64,000 nt of DNA, from positions 496,001 through 560,000 of the forward strand of contig NZ_JADLQO010000001.1 of NCBI RefSeq assembly GCF_015477775.1, in the 5' to 3' direction. The notes under the pieces were generated by a model, which ran no database searches, was not told where the DNA came from, and worked only from the letters and a program-made list of their open reading frames with translations. This DNA is from Nocardia abscessus. Lineage in GTDB: Bacteria; Actinomycetota; Actinomycetes; Mycobacteriales; Mycobacteriaceae. Both the position numbers and the translations under genes were made by a program. Positions 18,519-27,590 of this stretch are shown here, piece by piece (the first letter of the stretch is position 1; each line of letters opens with the position of its first letter).

Positions 18519-19709
18519 ATGGACGAATCGTCGATCGGAGTTCGGATCCGCCAGTTCCGCGGCAAGGCGCTGACCCAGCGCCAGCTCGCCGACCAGGCCG
18601 GAGTCAGTGTGGATCTGGTGCGCAAGCTCGAGCAGGGCGGCCGCCAAACCGCCTCCATCGCCAGCTTGCAGAAGATCGCGCGGGCCCTGGACGTGGATAT
18701 AGCCGATCTGATCGGCAAGCGCCACGGCGTGCCGTCCGCCAATCCGGCCGCGGGCATCGTGGCCATCCGCCGCGCCCTGACGCCGGTCGACGACCTGCTC
18801 GGCGAGACCAAGGAGGAGGCGGCGGTCAGCCTCGACGACGGTCGCCGCGCCGTCGAATACGCCTGGGGCGCCTACTGGTCGGGTCGCTACGAACTGCTGA
18901 CCTCGATCCTTCCGCCCGGATTGACCCAGCTGCGCGCCACCGTGCACGCCGCGCGCAACGGCTCGGTCGCGCCCGCCAACGAGTTGCTGGCCAGGATGTA
19001 CTGGGTGACCGGCTGCACGCTGGTGCATCTCGGGCAGACCGATCCGGCGTTCCTGGCGATCCGGGAGGCGCTCGCCGCAGCCGAGCTGGGCAACGACCCG
19101 CTGCTGCTGGCCACCATCCGCGGATCGGTCGCCTGGCAGTTGCTGATACAGGGCCGCTACGACGAGTCGCGCGGCGTCGCGTTGAACGCTGCCGCGACCC
19201 TGGAGCCCTCCGGCGAGGTCACGCCGTCGCACCTGTCCGCCTACGGCTCACTGGTGCTGCAAGGCGCGACCGCGGCGGGCCGGGCGCAGGACGTGCACGA
19301 CGCGCTGTCGCTGGTCGAGACGGCGAGCGAGGTCGCCCTGCGAATCGGCGCGGATCGGCAGGATTACGAAACCTATTTCGGCCCTTCCCAGGTCGTCATG
19401 CAGACGGTGGATGTCAACGTCTCCTCCGAGCGCTACCCGGAGGCGCTGGCCGCCGCCAAGGACATGCCGGTCAACGGCAGTCTCCCGCAGGCGTCGCGGG
19501 CACGACACCTGGCCGACACGGCGGTCGCACTCACCCGCACCGGAAGGCACCAGCGCGCGCTGGACGCCTTGCTGACCGCGGAACGGGTGGGCGGCGCGGA
19601 CTGGTTGAAATACCAGACGCTGCCCCGCCATATCGTCACCGAACTGCTCGACCACGACCGGAAGGTGCCGCTGCGCGCGTTCGCCCGCCGGATCGGGGTC
19701 AACACCTAG
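18519..19709 (+). CDS. XRE-family transcriptional regulator with TPR-like domain
   Basis: A 396-residue regulator. An HTH_XRE domain spans about residues 5-65 (RIRQFRGKALTQRQLADQAG, then DLVRKLEQGGRQTASIASLQ). The remaining 300 residues are paired helices typical of TPR-like sensor regions (AAAELGNDPLLLATIRGSVAW). The ATG at 18519 follows AAAGGA. It diverges from the 18151-18372/17694-18146 gene pair, which it may control. Its stop overlaps the MerR gene by four bases, tail to tail. The ligand is unknown. Confidence 0.85.
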   Translation: MDESSIGVRIRQFRGKALTQRQLADQAGVSVDLVRKLEQGGRQTASIASLQKIARALDVDIADLIGKRHGVPSANPAAGIVAIRRALTPVDDLLGETKEEAAVSLDDGRRAVEYAWGAYWSGRYELLTSILPPGLTQLRATVHAARNGSVAPANELLARMYWVTGCTLVHLGQTDPAFLAIREALAAAELGNDPLLLATIRGSVAWQLLIQGRYDESRGVALNAAATLEPSGEVTPSHLSAYGSLVLQGATAAGRAQDVHDALSLVETASEVALRIGADRQDYETYFGPSQVVMQTVDVNVSSERYPEALAAAKDMPVNGSLPQASRARHLADTAVALTRTGRHQRALDALLTAERVGGADWLKYQTLPRHIVTELLDHDRKVPLRAFARRIGVNT

Positions 19710-20074
19710 GTCGCCGGCCGGTCGCCGGCGCGTTCGATCACCTCGTCCAGCACCTCGCGCGACCGCACGAGATCGGCGATGGTGCGGGTGATCCGCTCCC
19801 GCTCGGTCCGCAGCTCGGTGACCAGTGCGGGCGTGGCGTACTCGTTCGGACCGCCGTCCGCGTCGCGCATGCAGGGCAGAATCCGCGCGATCTTCTTGCT
19901 GGTGAGCCCCGCCGCGAGCAGCTCCTGAATGTGGATGACCCGGTCCACCGCCCGCTCCGGATAGTCGCGATGACCGCCGGGCGTGCGCTGGGAGGCGAGC
20001 ATGCCCTGCTCCTCGTAGTAGCGCAGCGACCGCTCACTCACCCCGGTACGCTCGGCAAGCTCTCCGATCCGCAT
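19706..20074 (-). CDS. MerR-family transcriptional regulator
   Basis: A 122-residue regulator with an N-terminal winged HTH (MRIGELAERTGVSERSLRYYEEQGML... RTPGGHRDYPERAVDRV) and a C-terminal coiled-coil (about residues 75-115). The linker holds a single Cys (ILPCMRD). Regulators of this subgroup commonly diverge from ene-reductase genes, and a decayed ene-reductase lies divergently at 20141. A dyad in the intergenic region is a likely operator. The start has no strong ribosome site. Confidence 0.88.
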   Translation of the reverse strand: MRIGELAERTGVSERSLRYYEEQGMLASQRTPGGHRDYPERAVDRVIHIQELLAAGLTSKKIARILPCMRDADGGPNEYATPALVTELRTERERITRTIADLVRSREVLDEVIERAGDRPAT

Positions 20075-20108
20075 CTGTGACCTGGCCTTTCACGTCCGGG
20101 CTCGAATC

Positions 20109-20122
20109 TCACATCTATGTCA
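20109..20122. promoter_or_regulatory. Candidate MerR operator
   Basis: TCACATCTATGTCA is an imperfect inverted repeat (T-x-ACAT-CT-ATGT-x-A) in the 66-bp gap between the merR gene and the divergent ene-reductase remnant. MerR-type proteins usually bind such dyads in the promoter spacer. Binding is inferred from position only. Confidence 0.4.
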
Positions 20123-20140
20123 AGTTTTACCGTATGGCCC

Positions 20141-20520
20141 ATGACGAACGCAGCGGACTCCGCCCTTTCCATCCCGCGCGGCTCCCTCGAGCTGCCGCAC
20201 CGTCTCGTGATGGCGCCGATGACCCGCAACCGCGCGGCGGCCGACGGCACGCCGACCCGCTCATGGCGACCTACTACGCACAGCGCGCGAGCGCGGGCCT
20301 GATCATCGCCCAGGCGACCACGCCGAACCGAGTCGGTCGGATTCGCCGACGCGGATCATGCGCTGTTCCAGCGCATTCGGGCGCTGTGGCGGGGCGTCCT
20401 GATCGCCGACCGAATCTCGGCCGGGGCGTTCCCTGCCCGAGGACGGCGGCAGGTAAGCCGCCCAGCGCTGGATACACCGACCCTCGGCACTCGCTACGGT
20501 CCCCGCGGCGGGCTGATTCC
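20141..20520 (+). pseudogene. Old-yellow-enzyme-type ene-reductase remnant
   Basis: The first 40 codons encode a normal OYE N-terminus (SLELPHRLVMAPMTRNRAAADGTPT). The continuation, PLMATYYAQRASAGLIIAQATTPNRVG, is in the next frame; one extra C in the CCC at about 20262 would join them. Further fragments (FADADHALFQRI; AGYTDP) follow in scrambled frames, and most of the 350-residue enzyme is absent. The gene is dead, but its divergent MerR regulator is intact. Confidence 0.75.
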
Positions 20521-20525
20521 CGGGC

Positions 20526-21218
20526 TCAGCGCCCTATCAACCGGCGCCACTGCGCGATGAACGGATGCTTCGCGGTGACCGATCCGAATCGCATCCGGCC
20601 GTGCACCACCAGGTGCAGCGGGCCGAGCGGTGGCCCGGTGCGGACCTTGTTGTTCACGCTGGAACCGATCAGCTCCAGCCCGTTCAGGTCGACGGTGGCC
20701 TCCGCGGGCACGATCAGGGTGATCGATCCGCAGAAATCGTCGACGCGGATCTCCACCACCTGGGTCGACATGATCGCCTCGGTGAAGTCCAAGGTGACCC
20801 CGGACATCCAGTTGTTCAGATACAGCGTGGGCGCCACCTGCCACGGACCGCGGCGGTTCACCCCCGACATGCGCGAACGGATCACGTTGCCCGCGGAGTT
20901 CGCGCCGGGCGCCGGATGGGCGCGCGCGGCGAAAGCGGGCGCGGCGTTCACGAACGTCGATCGCGGTGCGGCGGGCTGCCCGACCAGGCGGACGCCGGGC
21001 AGATCTATGAGTACGGCGTTCAGTTCGCCACGGGTCTTGGCGGCCAGCGCGGTGTCCATCCGCTCGGTGAACTCGCCGAGCGAGAGCATGCCGAGGCCGA
21101 CCGCGCGCTGCAACAGCTGACCGACGTGTTCGCGCTCGGCGTCGGACACGCGCAGTTCCCGGTCGCCCACCGCGCCGCCGGAGCCGACCGCATTGGATAC
21201 CGATTCGGGGCCGCCCAT
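20526..21218 (-). CDS. DUF1707 / LiaF-like envelope-response protein
   Basis: A 230-residue protein. Residues about 18-75 (DRELRVSDAEREHVGQLLQRAVGLG...LSLGEFTERMDTAL) match DUF1707, and the C-terminal half (about 120-215) resembles the beta-rich LiaF/DUF2154 domain with repeated hydrophobic strands. Such proteins act beside two-component systems that sense envelope stress. It follows the response regulator and kinase on the same strand and is probably the last gene of that operon. Confidence 0.78.
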   Translation of the reverse strand: MGGPESVSNAVGSGGAVGDRELRVSDAEREHVGQLLQRAVGLGMLSLGEFTERMDTALAAKTRGELNAVLIDLPGVRLVGQPAAPRSTFVNAAPAFAARAHPAPGANSAGNVIRSRMSGVNRRGPWQVAPTLYLNNWMSGVTLDFTEAIMSTQVVEIRVDDFCGSITLIVPAEATVDLNGLELIGSSVNNKVRTGPPLGPLHLVVHGRMRFGSVTAKHPFIAQWRRLIGR

Positions 21219-21289
21219 GCGATCGAGGTTACCGAGCGCGCGGCTCCGGCCGCATCAGGGCGATCCCTGATTCGGGGTGCTCGCCCGGG

Positions 21290-21955
21290 CTACTCCAGCC
21301 CCTGTTCGATGGCGTAGCGGGTCAATTCGACCCGGTTCGCCAGCTGCAGTTTGCGCAGCGTCGCCTGCACATGATTCTCCACCGTGCGATGGCTCAGACC
21401 CAGCCGCGCCGCGATCTGCTTCGCGGACAGCCCTTTCGCCACCATGCGCAGGACGTCGGTCTCGCGCTCGGTGAGCGCGGGCCGGTGCGGCTCGTCGGGT
21501 CGCGCGGGCGTGGTCGCCATTCGCCGGTACTCGCCGAGCACCAGGCCGGCCAGGCCCGGCGTGAACACCGCTTGACCGGCGGCGGTGGCGTGCACGGCAT
21601 CGATCAGCTCGGCCGCCGACGCGCTTTTGACCAGGTAACCCGAGGCGCCCGCCTTGATCGCGTCGAGCACGTCGTCGCGTTCGGCCGACGCCGACAGCAC
21701 CAGCACTCGGCTCTGCGGCGACACCCGCAGCACCTCGGCGGTGGCCTGCGCCCCGTTGCCGTCGGGCAATTGCATGTCCATCAGCACCACGTCCGGGCGC
21801 ACGGCCGCGGCGCGCCTGGCCGCCGCGCCGACCCCGTCGGCCGTGGCCGTCACCTGGAATCCGGCCTCGGTGAGATCGCGGGAGACGCCGTCCCGCCACA
21901 TCGGGTGGTCGTCCACCACCATCACCGAAATGGACCCGGCCGCTCGGTCCGTCAT
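21290..21955 (-). CDS. NarL/LuxR-family response regulator
   Basis: A 221-residue regulator. The receiver domain has VVDDHP at the N-terminus, the phospho-acceptor Asp in VVLMDMQLPDG, and K in YLVKSASA. The C-terminal LuxR HTH (about 155-215) contains LTERETDVLRMVAKGLSAKQIA and SHRTVENHVQATLRKL. It starts 20 bp after the kinase stop and pairs with it. Confidence 0.93.
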   Translation of the reverse strand: MTDRAAGSISVMVVDDHPMWRDGVSRDLTEAGFQVTATADGVGAAARRAAAVRPDVVLMDMQLPDGNGAQATAEVLRVSPQSRVLVLSASAERDDVLDAIKAGASGYLVKSASAAELIDAVHATAAGQAVFTPGLAGLVLGEYRRMATTPARPDEPHRPALTERETDVLRMVAKGLSAKQIAARLGLSHRTVENHVQATLRKLQLANRVELTRYAIEQGLE

Positions 21956-21974
21956 CCGCGCCTCCCGTCTGCGC

Positions 21975-23168
21975 TCATCTCGGCACCCGGAATTCCCATT
22001 CGGTGCCGAACCCGACCCCGCCGTCGATCTCGGTGAGCAGGTCCGCGCTGCCGCCCAGGGCCGCGATCCGCCCGACGATGGACCGGGAAACCCCCATCCG
22101 TCCTTCGGCTTCCGCCTCGGCCAAGCGGCCGGGCGGGATGCCGACGCCGTCGTCGCGCACACTGATCACCAATTCGTCGCCGGTGTCCTCCAACAGCACA
22201 TATGCTCTCGCATCCGGCCCGGCGTGCAGTGCCACATTGGACAGCGCCGTGGCCACGGCCGAGGCGATCTCGTTCGCCATCCAGCGGCCGACCGGTACCG
22301 GGTCGCCCGGCGTGGACACCGACACGGTGGGCGTGGACTGCGCGGTCAACAGTGGCCGCAGGTCGACCTCGGCTCCGCCCGCGTCCCGGTGATCGGCCTG
22401 CTCGGTGATCAGCACGCGCAGCGCCACCTCCTGCTCACCGGCGCGCAGGGCCAATTCCTCGGTGGGGCCGCCGATCTCGCTGCCACGGCGCTTGATGTAG
22501 CTGAGCACCTGCAACACCCCGTCGTGCACCTCGCGGGAGAGTCGTTCGCGCTCCTCGGCCGCCGCGGTCAGGCGCACCGCCTGCTCCAGCTGGTCCTGGG
22601 CTCGGCGCGCGGTGTTGGCGGCCAAACCGAGCGCCAGACCCACCGAGACGAGCACCGGCACCGTCGCATCCGCCCACACGTCCTCACCCCACTGATCGCG
22701 CACGGTCAACGACACCGCGGCGATGATCGCGCCGGACAGCACGCCCGCGAACGGTCCGCGCAGGATCGCCGCGCCGATCACCGCGTTGGTGGCCCACAGC
22801 GTGGTCGGCAGCGTCTGATGCCCGTGATACCAGCCGTAATCGGCGACCAGGCGCGTAGCGGCCATCAACCCGATCACGACCACGTGGTCGCCGATCACCA
22901 CCCAGGTGCGCAGCCGGGCCACCTCGGGGAAACGCCACTGCGAGAGCATGATCGCCGAAGCGCCCGACCACACCGCCATCAGGGCGACGAGCACCCAGCT
23001 CAACCGCTGATTCGTGTAGTACGGCACCGAGGCGATCTGCTGACCGACCGCGTACAGCAGCGTGACCAGCCGCAGCGCCTGCGCGGCCCGCCACAGCGGG
23101 GTGGTCGCCACGTCGGCCGAGCGCAGCTCAGTCCTTCGCCGTGCCGTCGTCGGCTTGCGCGTCGTCAT
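21975..23168 (-). CDS. MacS-type sensor histidine kinase
   Basis: A 397-residue kinase with an N-terminal membrane region (about six segments, residues 28-200) and no large extracellular domain. A HisKA_3 box with the phospho-His follows in ERERLSREVHDGVLQVLSYI, and the HATPase region contains NVALHAGPDA and VRDDGVGIPPGRL. The domain order matches the MacS family. The ATG at 23168 overlaps the upstream permease gene by 41 bp; a GTG at 23111 would avoid this. It partners with the regulator just downstream. Confidence 0.9.
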   Translation of the reverse strand: MTTRKPTTARRRTELRSADVATTPLWRAAQALRLVTLLYAVGQQIASVPYYTNQRLSWVLVALMAVWSGASAIMLSQWRFPEVARLRTWVVIGDHVVVIGLMAATRLVADYGWYHGHQTLPTTLWATNAVIGAAILRGPFAGVLSGAIIAAVSLTVRDQWGEDVWADATVPVLVSVGLALGLAANTARRAQDQLEQAVRLTAAAEERERLSREVHDGVLQVLSYIKRRGSEIGGPTEELALRAGEQEVALRVLITEQADHRDAGGAEVDLRPLLTAQSTPTVSVSTPGDPVPVGRWMANEIASAVATALSNVALHAGPDARAYVLLEDTGDELVISVRDDGVGIPPGRLAEAEAEGRMGVSRSIVGRIAALGGSADLLTEIDGGVGFGTEWEFRVPR

Positions 23169-24423
23169 CGGCCTCCGCTTTCTGCTGCGCCGCTTTCCGC
23201 TCGACCGCCCGCTTGTGGGAGGCCTCCATGAGCGTCGCGGCCAGGTCGAACCGGCCGGGATCGGGTCGATCCGGAGCGGCCGAATACAGCCCGCGATGGT
23301 CGTCGCCGGTCTGTAGTTCCTCGTACAACTCCTCGGGACCTTCCAGCAATGACCGGATCGCCGTGTTCATCACCGCGACGATCGGCACCGCGAGCAGACC
23401 GCCCGCGATCCCGCCGATCACCAGGCCCGCCGTGATCGCCAGCACCACGGCGAGCGGATGGATGCTGACCGCCCGTCCGAGCAGCAGCGGTTGCAGCACA
23501 TGGCCCTCGAGCTGCATCACCGCGATGATGATGCCGAGCACGATCAGCGCGGTGACGAGCCCTTTGGTCACCAGCGCGATGAACACCGCGATGAACCCGG
23601 CCAGAAACGCGCCGATGATCGGGATGAACGCGCCGATGAACACCAGCGAGGCCAGCGGAAGCGCCAAGGGCACCCCGAGAATGGCCAGCCCGGCGCCGAT
23701 GCCGATGGCGTCCACCGCGGCGACCACGACGGTCGCGCGGACGAATCCGACCAGCGTGCCGAACCCGAGCTGCCCGGCGGTGCGCACCCGCTCCCGGTGG
23801 TCGGTGGGCACGATCCTGGTGACGAACTCCCAGATCTGGTCGCCGCCGTAGAGGAAGAAGATCAGGATGAACAGCGTCAGGAAGGTGCCGGTGAGCAGTT
23901 CGCCGATCACGGTGGCCGTGGTGAGCGCCCCGCTGGTCAAGCTGTCCTGATTGGACTGGATCGCTTTGACGATGGCGTCGCCCGCGTTGCGGATCTGCTC
24001 GTTGCTCAGATGCAGCCTGCCGTTGATCAGCCAGTCCTGGATCTGATGGATGCTGTCGGTGAACTTGTTCGACAGCTGCGGCACACCGGCGACGAACTGT
24101 TCGACGACGAAGGTCATGATGCCCGCGACCACGCCGATCGACCCGACCAGCGCCACGAAGACACCCACCCCGCGCGGCACGCCCAGGCGCTGCATCCAGT
24201 CCACCAGCGGTGCGAGCAGGGCCGCCGCCAGCAGCGCGATGGCCAGCGGGATGACCACGGTCGCCAGCTTCTGCACGATCGCGGTCACCGCGATCGCCAG
24301 CGCGAACAGGACGAGCAGCCGCCAGCCCCACTCCGCCGACACCCGGACGATGGGATGCACCGTATCCGCGGCGGGCCGTGCCAGCGTGATTTTCCGCTCT
24401 GGACTTGACTTCGGGTCGGTCAC
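23128..24423 (-). CDS. AI-2E family (Rv0205-type) permease
   Basis: A 431-residue inner-membrane protein of the AI-2 exporter-like superfamily, with about eight membrane segments. The family region LFILIFFLYGGDQIWEFVTRIVP and the FIGAFIPIIGAFLAGFIAVFI segment are clear. The C-terminal 60 residues are charged and cytoplasmic. In mycobacteria the homologue sits next to mmpL3; here it is about 8 kb away and first in an operon with a two-component system. GTG 24423 is chosen because an upstream GTG/ATG start would add a low-quality basic extension. The substrate is unknown. Confidence 0.85.
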   Translation of the reverse strand: MTDPKSSPERKITLARPAADTVHPIVRVSAEWGWRLLVLFALAIAVTAIVQKLATVVIPLAIALLAAALLAPLVDWMQRLGVPRGVGVFVALVGSIGVVAGIMTFVVEQFVAGVPQLSNKFTDSIHQIQDWLINGRLHLSNEQIRNAGDAIVKAIQSNQDSLTSGALTTATVIGELLTGTFLTLFILIFFLYGGDQIWEFVTRIVPTDHRERVRTAGQLGFGTLVGFVRATVVVAAVDAIGIGAGLAILGVPLALPLASLVFIGAFIPIIGAFLAGFIAVFIALVTKGLVTALIVLGIIIAVMQLEGHVLQPLLLGRAVSIHPLAVVLAITAGLVIGGIAGGLLAVPIVAVMNTAIRSLLEGPEELYEELQTGDDHRGLYSAAPDRPDPGRFDLAATLMEASHKRAVERKAAQQKAEADDDAQADDGTAKD

Positions 24424-24533
24424 CTTCGTGAGCCTAACCGGCTCGGCCGGAGCCCGTCCGCGATCAGCGGCGGCGCGACCGGCGGCCAGCGCCCCGGACA
24501 TGCCGACATGATCGAAACGCTAGATTGGACCCC

Positions 24534-26087
24534 GTGTCGGCGCCTCTGGAAGCGGTCAAACAGACCATGCGAACGCGCTGGCCGCTGTACCTGACATCGA
24601 TGCTGCTGGCGAACGCTTTCGGCGCGGTTCTGTTGTGGGCCTTCATCCAATACGGACTACCCGTCCCCGAGGGCGAGCCCTCCGGTGCCAGGCGCGCCGG
24701 CCTGCTCATCCCGGCCGTGGTCTTCGTGACCGGCGGCCTGCTCAGTATGGCCGCGTCCGCGTTGATGCTGCGCCCGGTGATGCGCTGGCAGATGCGTGGC
24801 GGACCGCCGAGTCGCCAGGAGCAGATGGCCGCGCTGCACGCACCGCTGCGCCAGGCGATCCTGCATCTGGCGTTGTGGCTGATCGGCGGGGCCGTGCTGG
24901 CCACCCTGATCATCAAGGACACTCCCGCGCTCGCGGGCGCGGTCATCGTCACCGAATGCATGGCCGCGACCATCGTGTTCGGTTTCACGTACATGCTGGG
25001 CGAACGCATCCTGCGTCCGGTCGCGGCCCAGGCGCTGACCGAAGGCACCTTCGACCACACCCTCACCCCCGGCGTCGGCACCAGGATGGCGATGACCTGG
25101 GGCATGGGCACCTTCGCGCCCACCATCGCCATCGTGCTGCTGTGCGTCACCCAGATCTCCTCGGACGTGAAGTTCTCCGCGCAGTCGCTGGCCATCTCCA
25201 TCCTGCTGCTGTGCGGCGTGGTGATCATGCAGGCCCTCGCGCTGTCCATGCTCACCGGCTCGAGCATCTCCGACCCGGTGCGCCAGCTCAGCCAAGCCAT
25301 CGACCGGGTCCAGGCCGGGGCGCGCGACGTGCAGGTCGAGGTCTTCGACGGCAGCGAGATCGGCCTGCTGCAGGTCGGCTTCAACCGGATGATGGAGGAG
25401 GCGGCCAAGCGCCGCCAGCTGCAGGAGCTGTTCGGCCAGCACGTCGGCGAGGAGGTGGCGCAGCGGGCGCTGGACTACGGCACCGAACTCGGCGGCGAGA
25501 CCCGGTTCGTCGCGGTGCTGTTCGTCGACATGGTCGGGTCGACCGCCGCCGCCGCGGAGCGGCCGCCCACCGAGGTGGTGAGCCTGCTCAACGAGTTCTT
25601 CCGCATCGTGGTCGACGTGATCGACCGCCACCACGGCTTCGTGAACAAATTCGTCGGTGACGCGGCACTGGCCATCTTCGGCGCCCCGCTGGACCGGCCG
25701 GACGCACCGACCGCCGCGCTCGCCGCCGCGCGCGAACTGCGCGAAACCCTCCGAGAAGTGCCCGGCCTCGACATCGGAATCGGCGTTTCCGCGGGCTTGG
25801 CCGTCGCGGGAAACATCGGCGCCGCCAACCGCTTCGAATACACCGTGATCGGAGATCCGGTCAACGAGGCGTCCCGCCTCACCGAACTGGCCAAAGAACG
25901 TCCCGGACGGACGCTTGCCTCCGGCAGCGCGCTGTATTTCGCCGAGGAAAGCGAGCAGGACCAGTGGGAGACCGGCGACGAGGTGCAACTGCGCGGCAGA
26001 CGCAGGAAAACGCTCCTGGCCTGGCCACGGGAACGGGCCGACGCGCCCGACGATACCGATGTCGAAACGGCGCGTTCGTTAGGCTGA
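24534..26087 (+). CDS. Class III adenylate cyclase with membrane and HAMP domains
   Basis: A 517-residue protein. About six membrane segments fill residues 20-240, a HAMP linker covers about 243-295 (SSISDPVRQLSQAIDRVQAG), and a class III cyclase domain follows. The metal-binding Asps are D332 in FVDMVGST and D376 in FVGDAALAIFG, with the substrate/transition-state region NRFEYTVIGDPVNEASRL. This is the layout of the mycobacterial Rv1318c-Rv1320c group. It should make cAMP in response to a membrane signal. GTG 24534 is used; a TTG nine bases upstream is possible, and neither has a clear ribosome site. Confidence 0.88.
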   Translation: MSAPLEAVKQTMRTRWPLYLTSMLLANAFGAVLLWAFIQYGLPVPEGEPSGARRAGLLIPAVVFVTGGLLSMAASALMLRPVMRWQMRGGPPSRQEQMAALHAPLRQAILHLALWLIGGAVLATLIIKDTPALAGAVIVTECMAATIVFGFTYMLGERILRPVAAQALTEGTFDHTLTPGVGTRMAMTWGMGTFAPTIAIVLLCVTQISSDVKFSAQSLAISILLLCGVVIMQALALSMLTGSSISDPVRQLSQAIDRVQAGARDVQVEVFDGSEIGLLQVGFNRMMEEAAKRRQLQELFGQHVGEEVAQRALDYGTELGGETRFVAVLFVDMVGSTAAAAERPPTEVVSLLNEFFRIVVDVIDRHHGFVNKFVGDAALAIFGAPLDRPDAPTAALAAARELRETLREVPGLDIGIGVSAGLAVAGNIGAANRFEYTVIGDPVNEASRLTELAKERPGRTLASGSALYFAEESEQDQWETGDEVQLRGRRRKTLLAWPRERADAPDDTDVETARSLG

Positions 26088-26091
26088 CCGC

Positions 26092-27180
26092 GTGACGGCC
26101 GACGGGGAACTGGCAGGAGATCCTGCGCCGCCGCCCACGGCGGGTTCCCGCCGTGGCAGATTCCGCTGGCTGAAATGGGTGCTGGGGGCCGCTCTGCTGG
26201 CCCTGCTGATCGCCGAGGGCGTGTATCTCTGGCCCCGCCTGCACGAATCCTGGCGCAAGCTCACCGAGATCCACTGGGGCTGGCTCGCGGTCGCGATCTG
26301 GCTGCAGGCGTTGTCGATGAGCGGCTTCGCCAGGGTGCAGAAACAGCTGCTCAGCGCGGGCGGCGTCGCGGTGGGTCAGCGCAAGTCCGTCGCGGTGGTC
26401 TACGGCGCGACGGCGATGTCGGTGACGCTGCCCGCCGGACAGGTGTTCTCCACCGCGTTCACCTATAGGCAGACCAGGCGCTGGGGCGCCAGTCCGATCG
26501 TCGCCTCCTGGCAGCTGGTGTTCTCCGGCGTGGTCGCCGCGGTGGGGCTGGCGCTGCTCGGCGTCGGCGGCACGCTGCTGGCGGGCGGGCGGGTCGGCCC
26601 GCTGAAGCTGATCCTCTCGCTGGCCGCCGTCGTCGCCCTGGTGTGGGCGGGCAATCACGTCTCGCGCAACCCCGGTTCGCTCGAGGCGCTGCTGCGCAAA
26701 CTGCTGGCGCTCGCCAACCGGTTGCGCAAACGCCCGCCCGACCACGGCGTGAACAAGATCGCCGACGTGCTCGACCAGCTGGAGTCGGTAGAGCTCGGCA
26801 AGCGCGACGGCGTCTTGGTCACGCTCTGGGCGCTGGTGCACCGTTTCGCCGACGTGGCCTGTCTCGGCGCGGCCTGTTACGCGGTCGGCGCCGATCCACG
26901 CATCGCCGGTCTGCTGCTCGCGTTCGCCGTCGGCAAGGCGGTCGGATCCATCCCGTTCGCGCCCGGCGGCATCGTCTACGTCGACGCGACGCTGATCTAC
27001 GGTCTCACCGCCGCGGCGGGCCTGCCCGCCGCGCAAGCGGTCGCGGCGGCGTTCGTCTATCGGGGGGTGAGCTTCATCCTGGTCGCGATCGTCGGCTGGA
27101 TCGTCTTCCTGTTCCTGTTCCGCACCCCGCAGGCCGACGACGCGGAGTTCGAGAAGGAATTCGAGCAGCGGCGGCTGTGA
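26092..27180 (+). CDS. YbhN/MprF-like (UPF0104) membrane protein
   Basis: A 362-residue polytopic protein of the lysylphosphatidylglycerol-synthase transmembrane family, with eight or nine hydrophobic segments. Typical features are the VSVTLPAGQVFSTAFTYRQ-like segment (about 110-130) and SIPFAPGGIVYVDATLIYGL (about 285-305), the conserved P-x-x-P-G-G region. It has no synthase domain, so it is the flippase-like part alone. It starts five bases after the cyclase gene and overlaps the next gene by four, which suggests a three-gene operon. Confidence 0.83.
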   Translation: MTADGELAGDPAPPPTAGSRRGRFRWLKWVLGAALLALLIAEGVYLWPRLHESWRKLTEIHWGWLAVAIWLQALSMSGFARVQKQLLSAGGVAVGQRKSVAVVYGATAMSVTLPAGQVFSTAFTYRQTRRWGASPIVASWQLVFSGVVAAVGLALLGVGGTLLAGGRVGPLKLILSLAAVVALVWAGNHVSRNPGSLEALLRKLLALANRLRKRPPDHGVNKIADVLDQLESVELGKRDGVLVTLWALVHRFADVACLGAACYAVGADPRIAGLLLAFAVGKAVGSIPFAPGGIVYVDATLIYGLTAAAGLPAAQAVAAAFVYRGVSFILVAIVGWIVFLFLFRTPQADDAEFEKEFEQRRL

Positions 27181-27590
27181 CCGAGGCCGCGCCGCCGGCT
27201 CCCGTTACGCTGGCCCGCGTGAGGAAACTGTGGCCGTTCCTGGTCGATGCGCTGCTCGTCGTCGTGTTCTGCGCGATCGGCAGGCGCAGTCACGACGAGG
27301 CGGTGCTGGCCGGACTGCTGCGCACCGTGTGGCCGTTCGCGGTGGGATCGGTGGCAGGCTGGCTCGTCGTCGTGTCACTCAGGTCCCGCGCCGCCGTGGG
27401 CGACGCGCGGTTCGACATCACCGCCCTGTGGCCCAGCGGGGTCGTGGTCTGGGCCTGCACCCTGGTCGTGGGCATGCTGCTGCGCCTGGTCAGCGGTCAG
27501 GGCACGGCGGTCAGCTTCGTGCTGGTCGCCGGGGTGGTGCTGGCCGTGTTCCTGCTCGGCTGGCGCGCGGTGTACAAAGCCGTGCGGTGA
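27177..27590 (+). CDS. DUF3054 membrane protein
   Basis: A 137-residue integral membrane protein with four predicted helices. The family pattern is seen in VVVFCAIGRRSHDEAVLAGLL near the N-terminus and ITALWPSGVVVWACTLVVGM in the middle. The GTG start overlaps the stop of the upstream gene (GTGA). The function is unknown. Confidence 0.82.
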   Translation: MTEAAPPAPVTLARVRKLWPFLVDALLVVVFCAIGRRSHDEAVLAGLLRTVWPFAVGSVAGWLVVVSLRSRAAVGDARFDITALWPSGVVVWACTLVVGMLLRLVSGQGTAVSFVLVAGVVLAVFLLGWRAVYKAVR

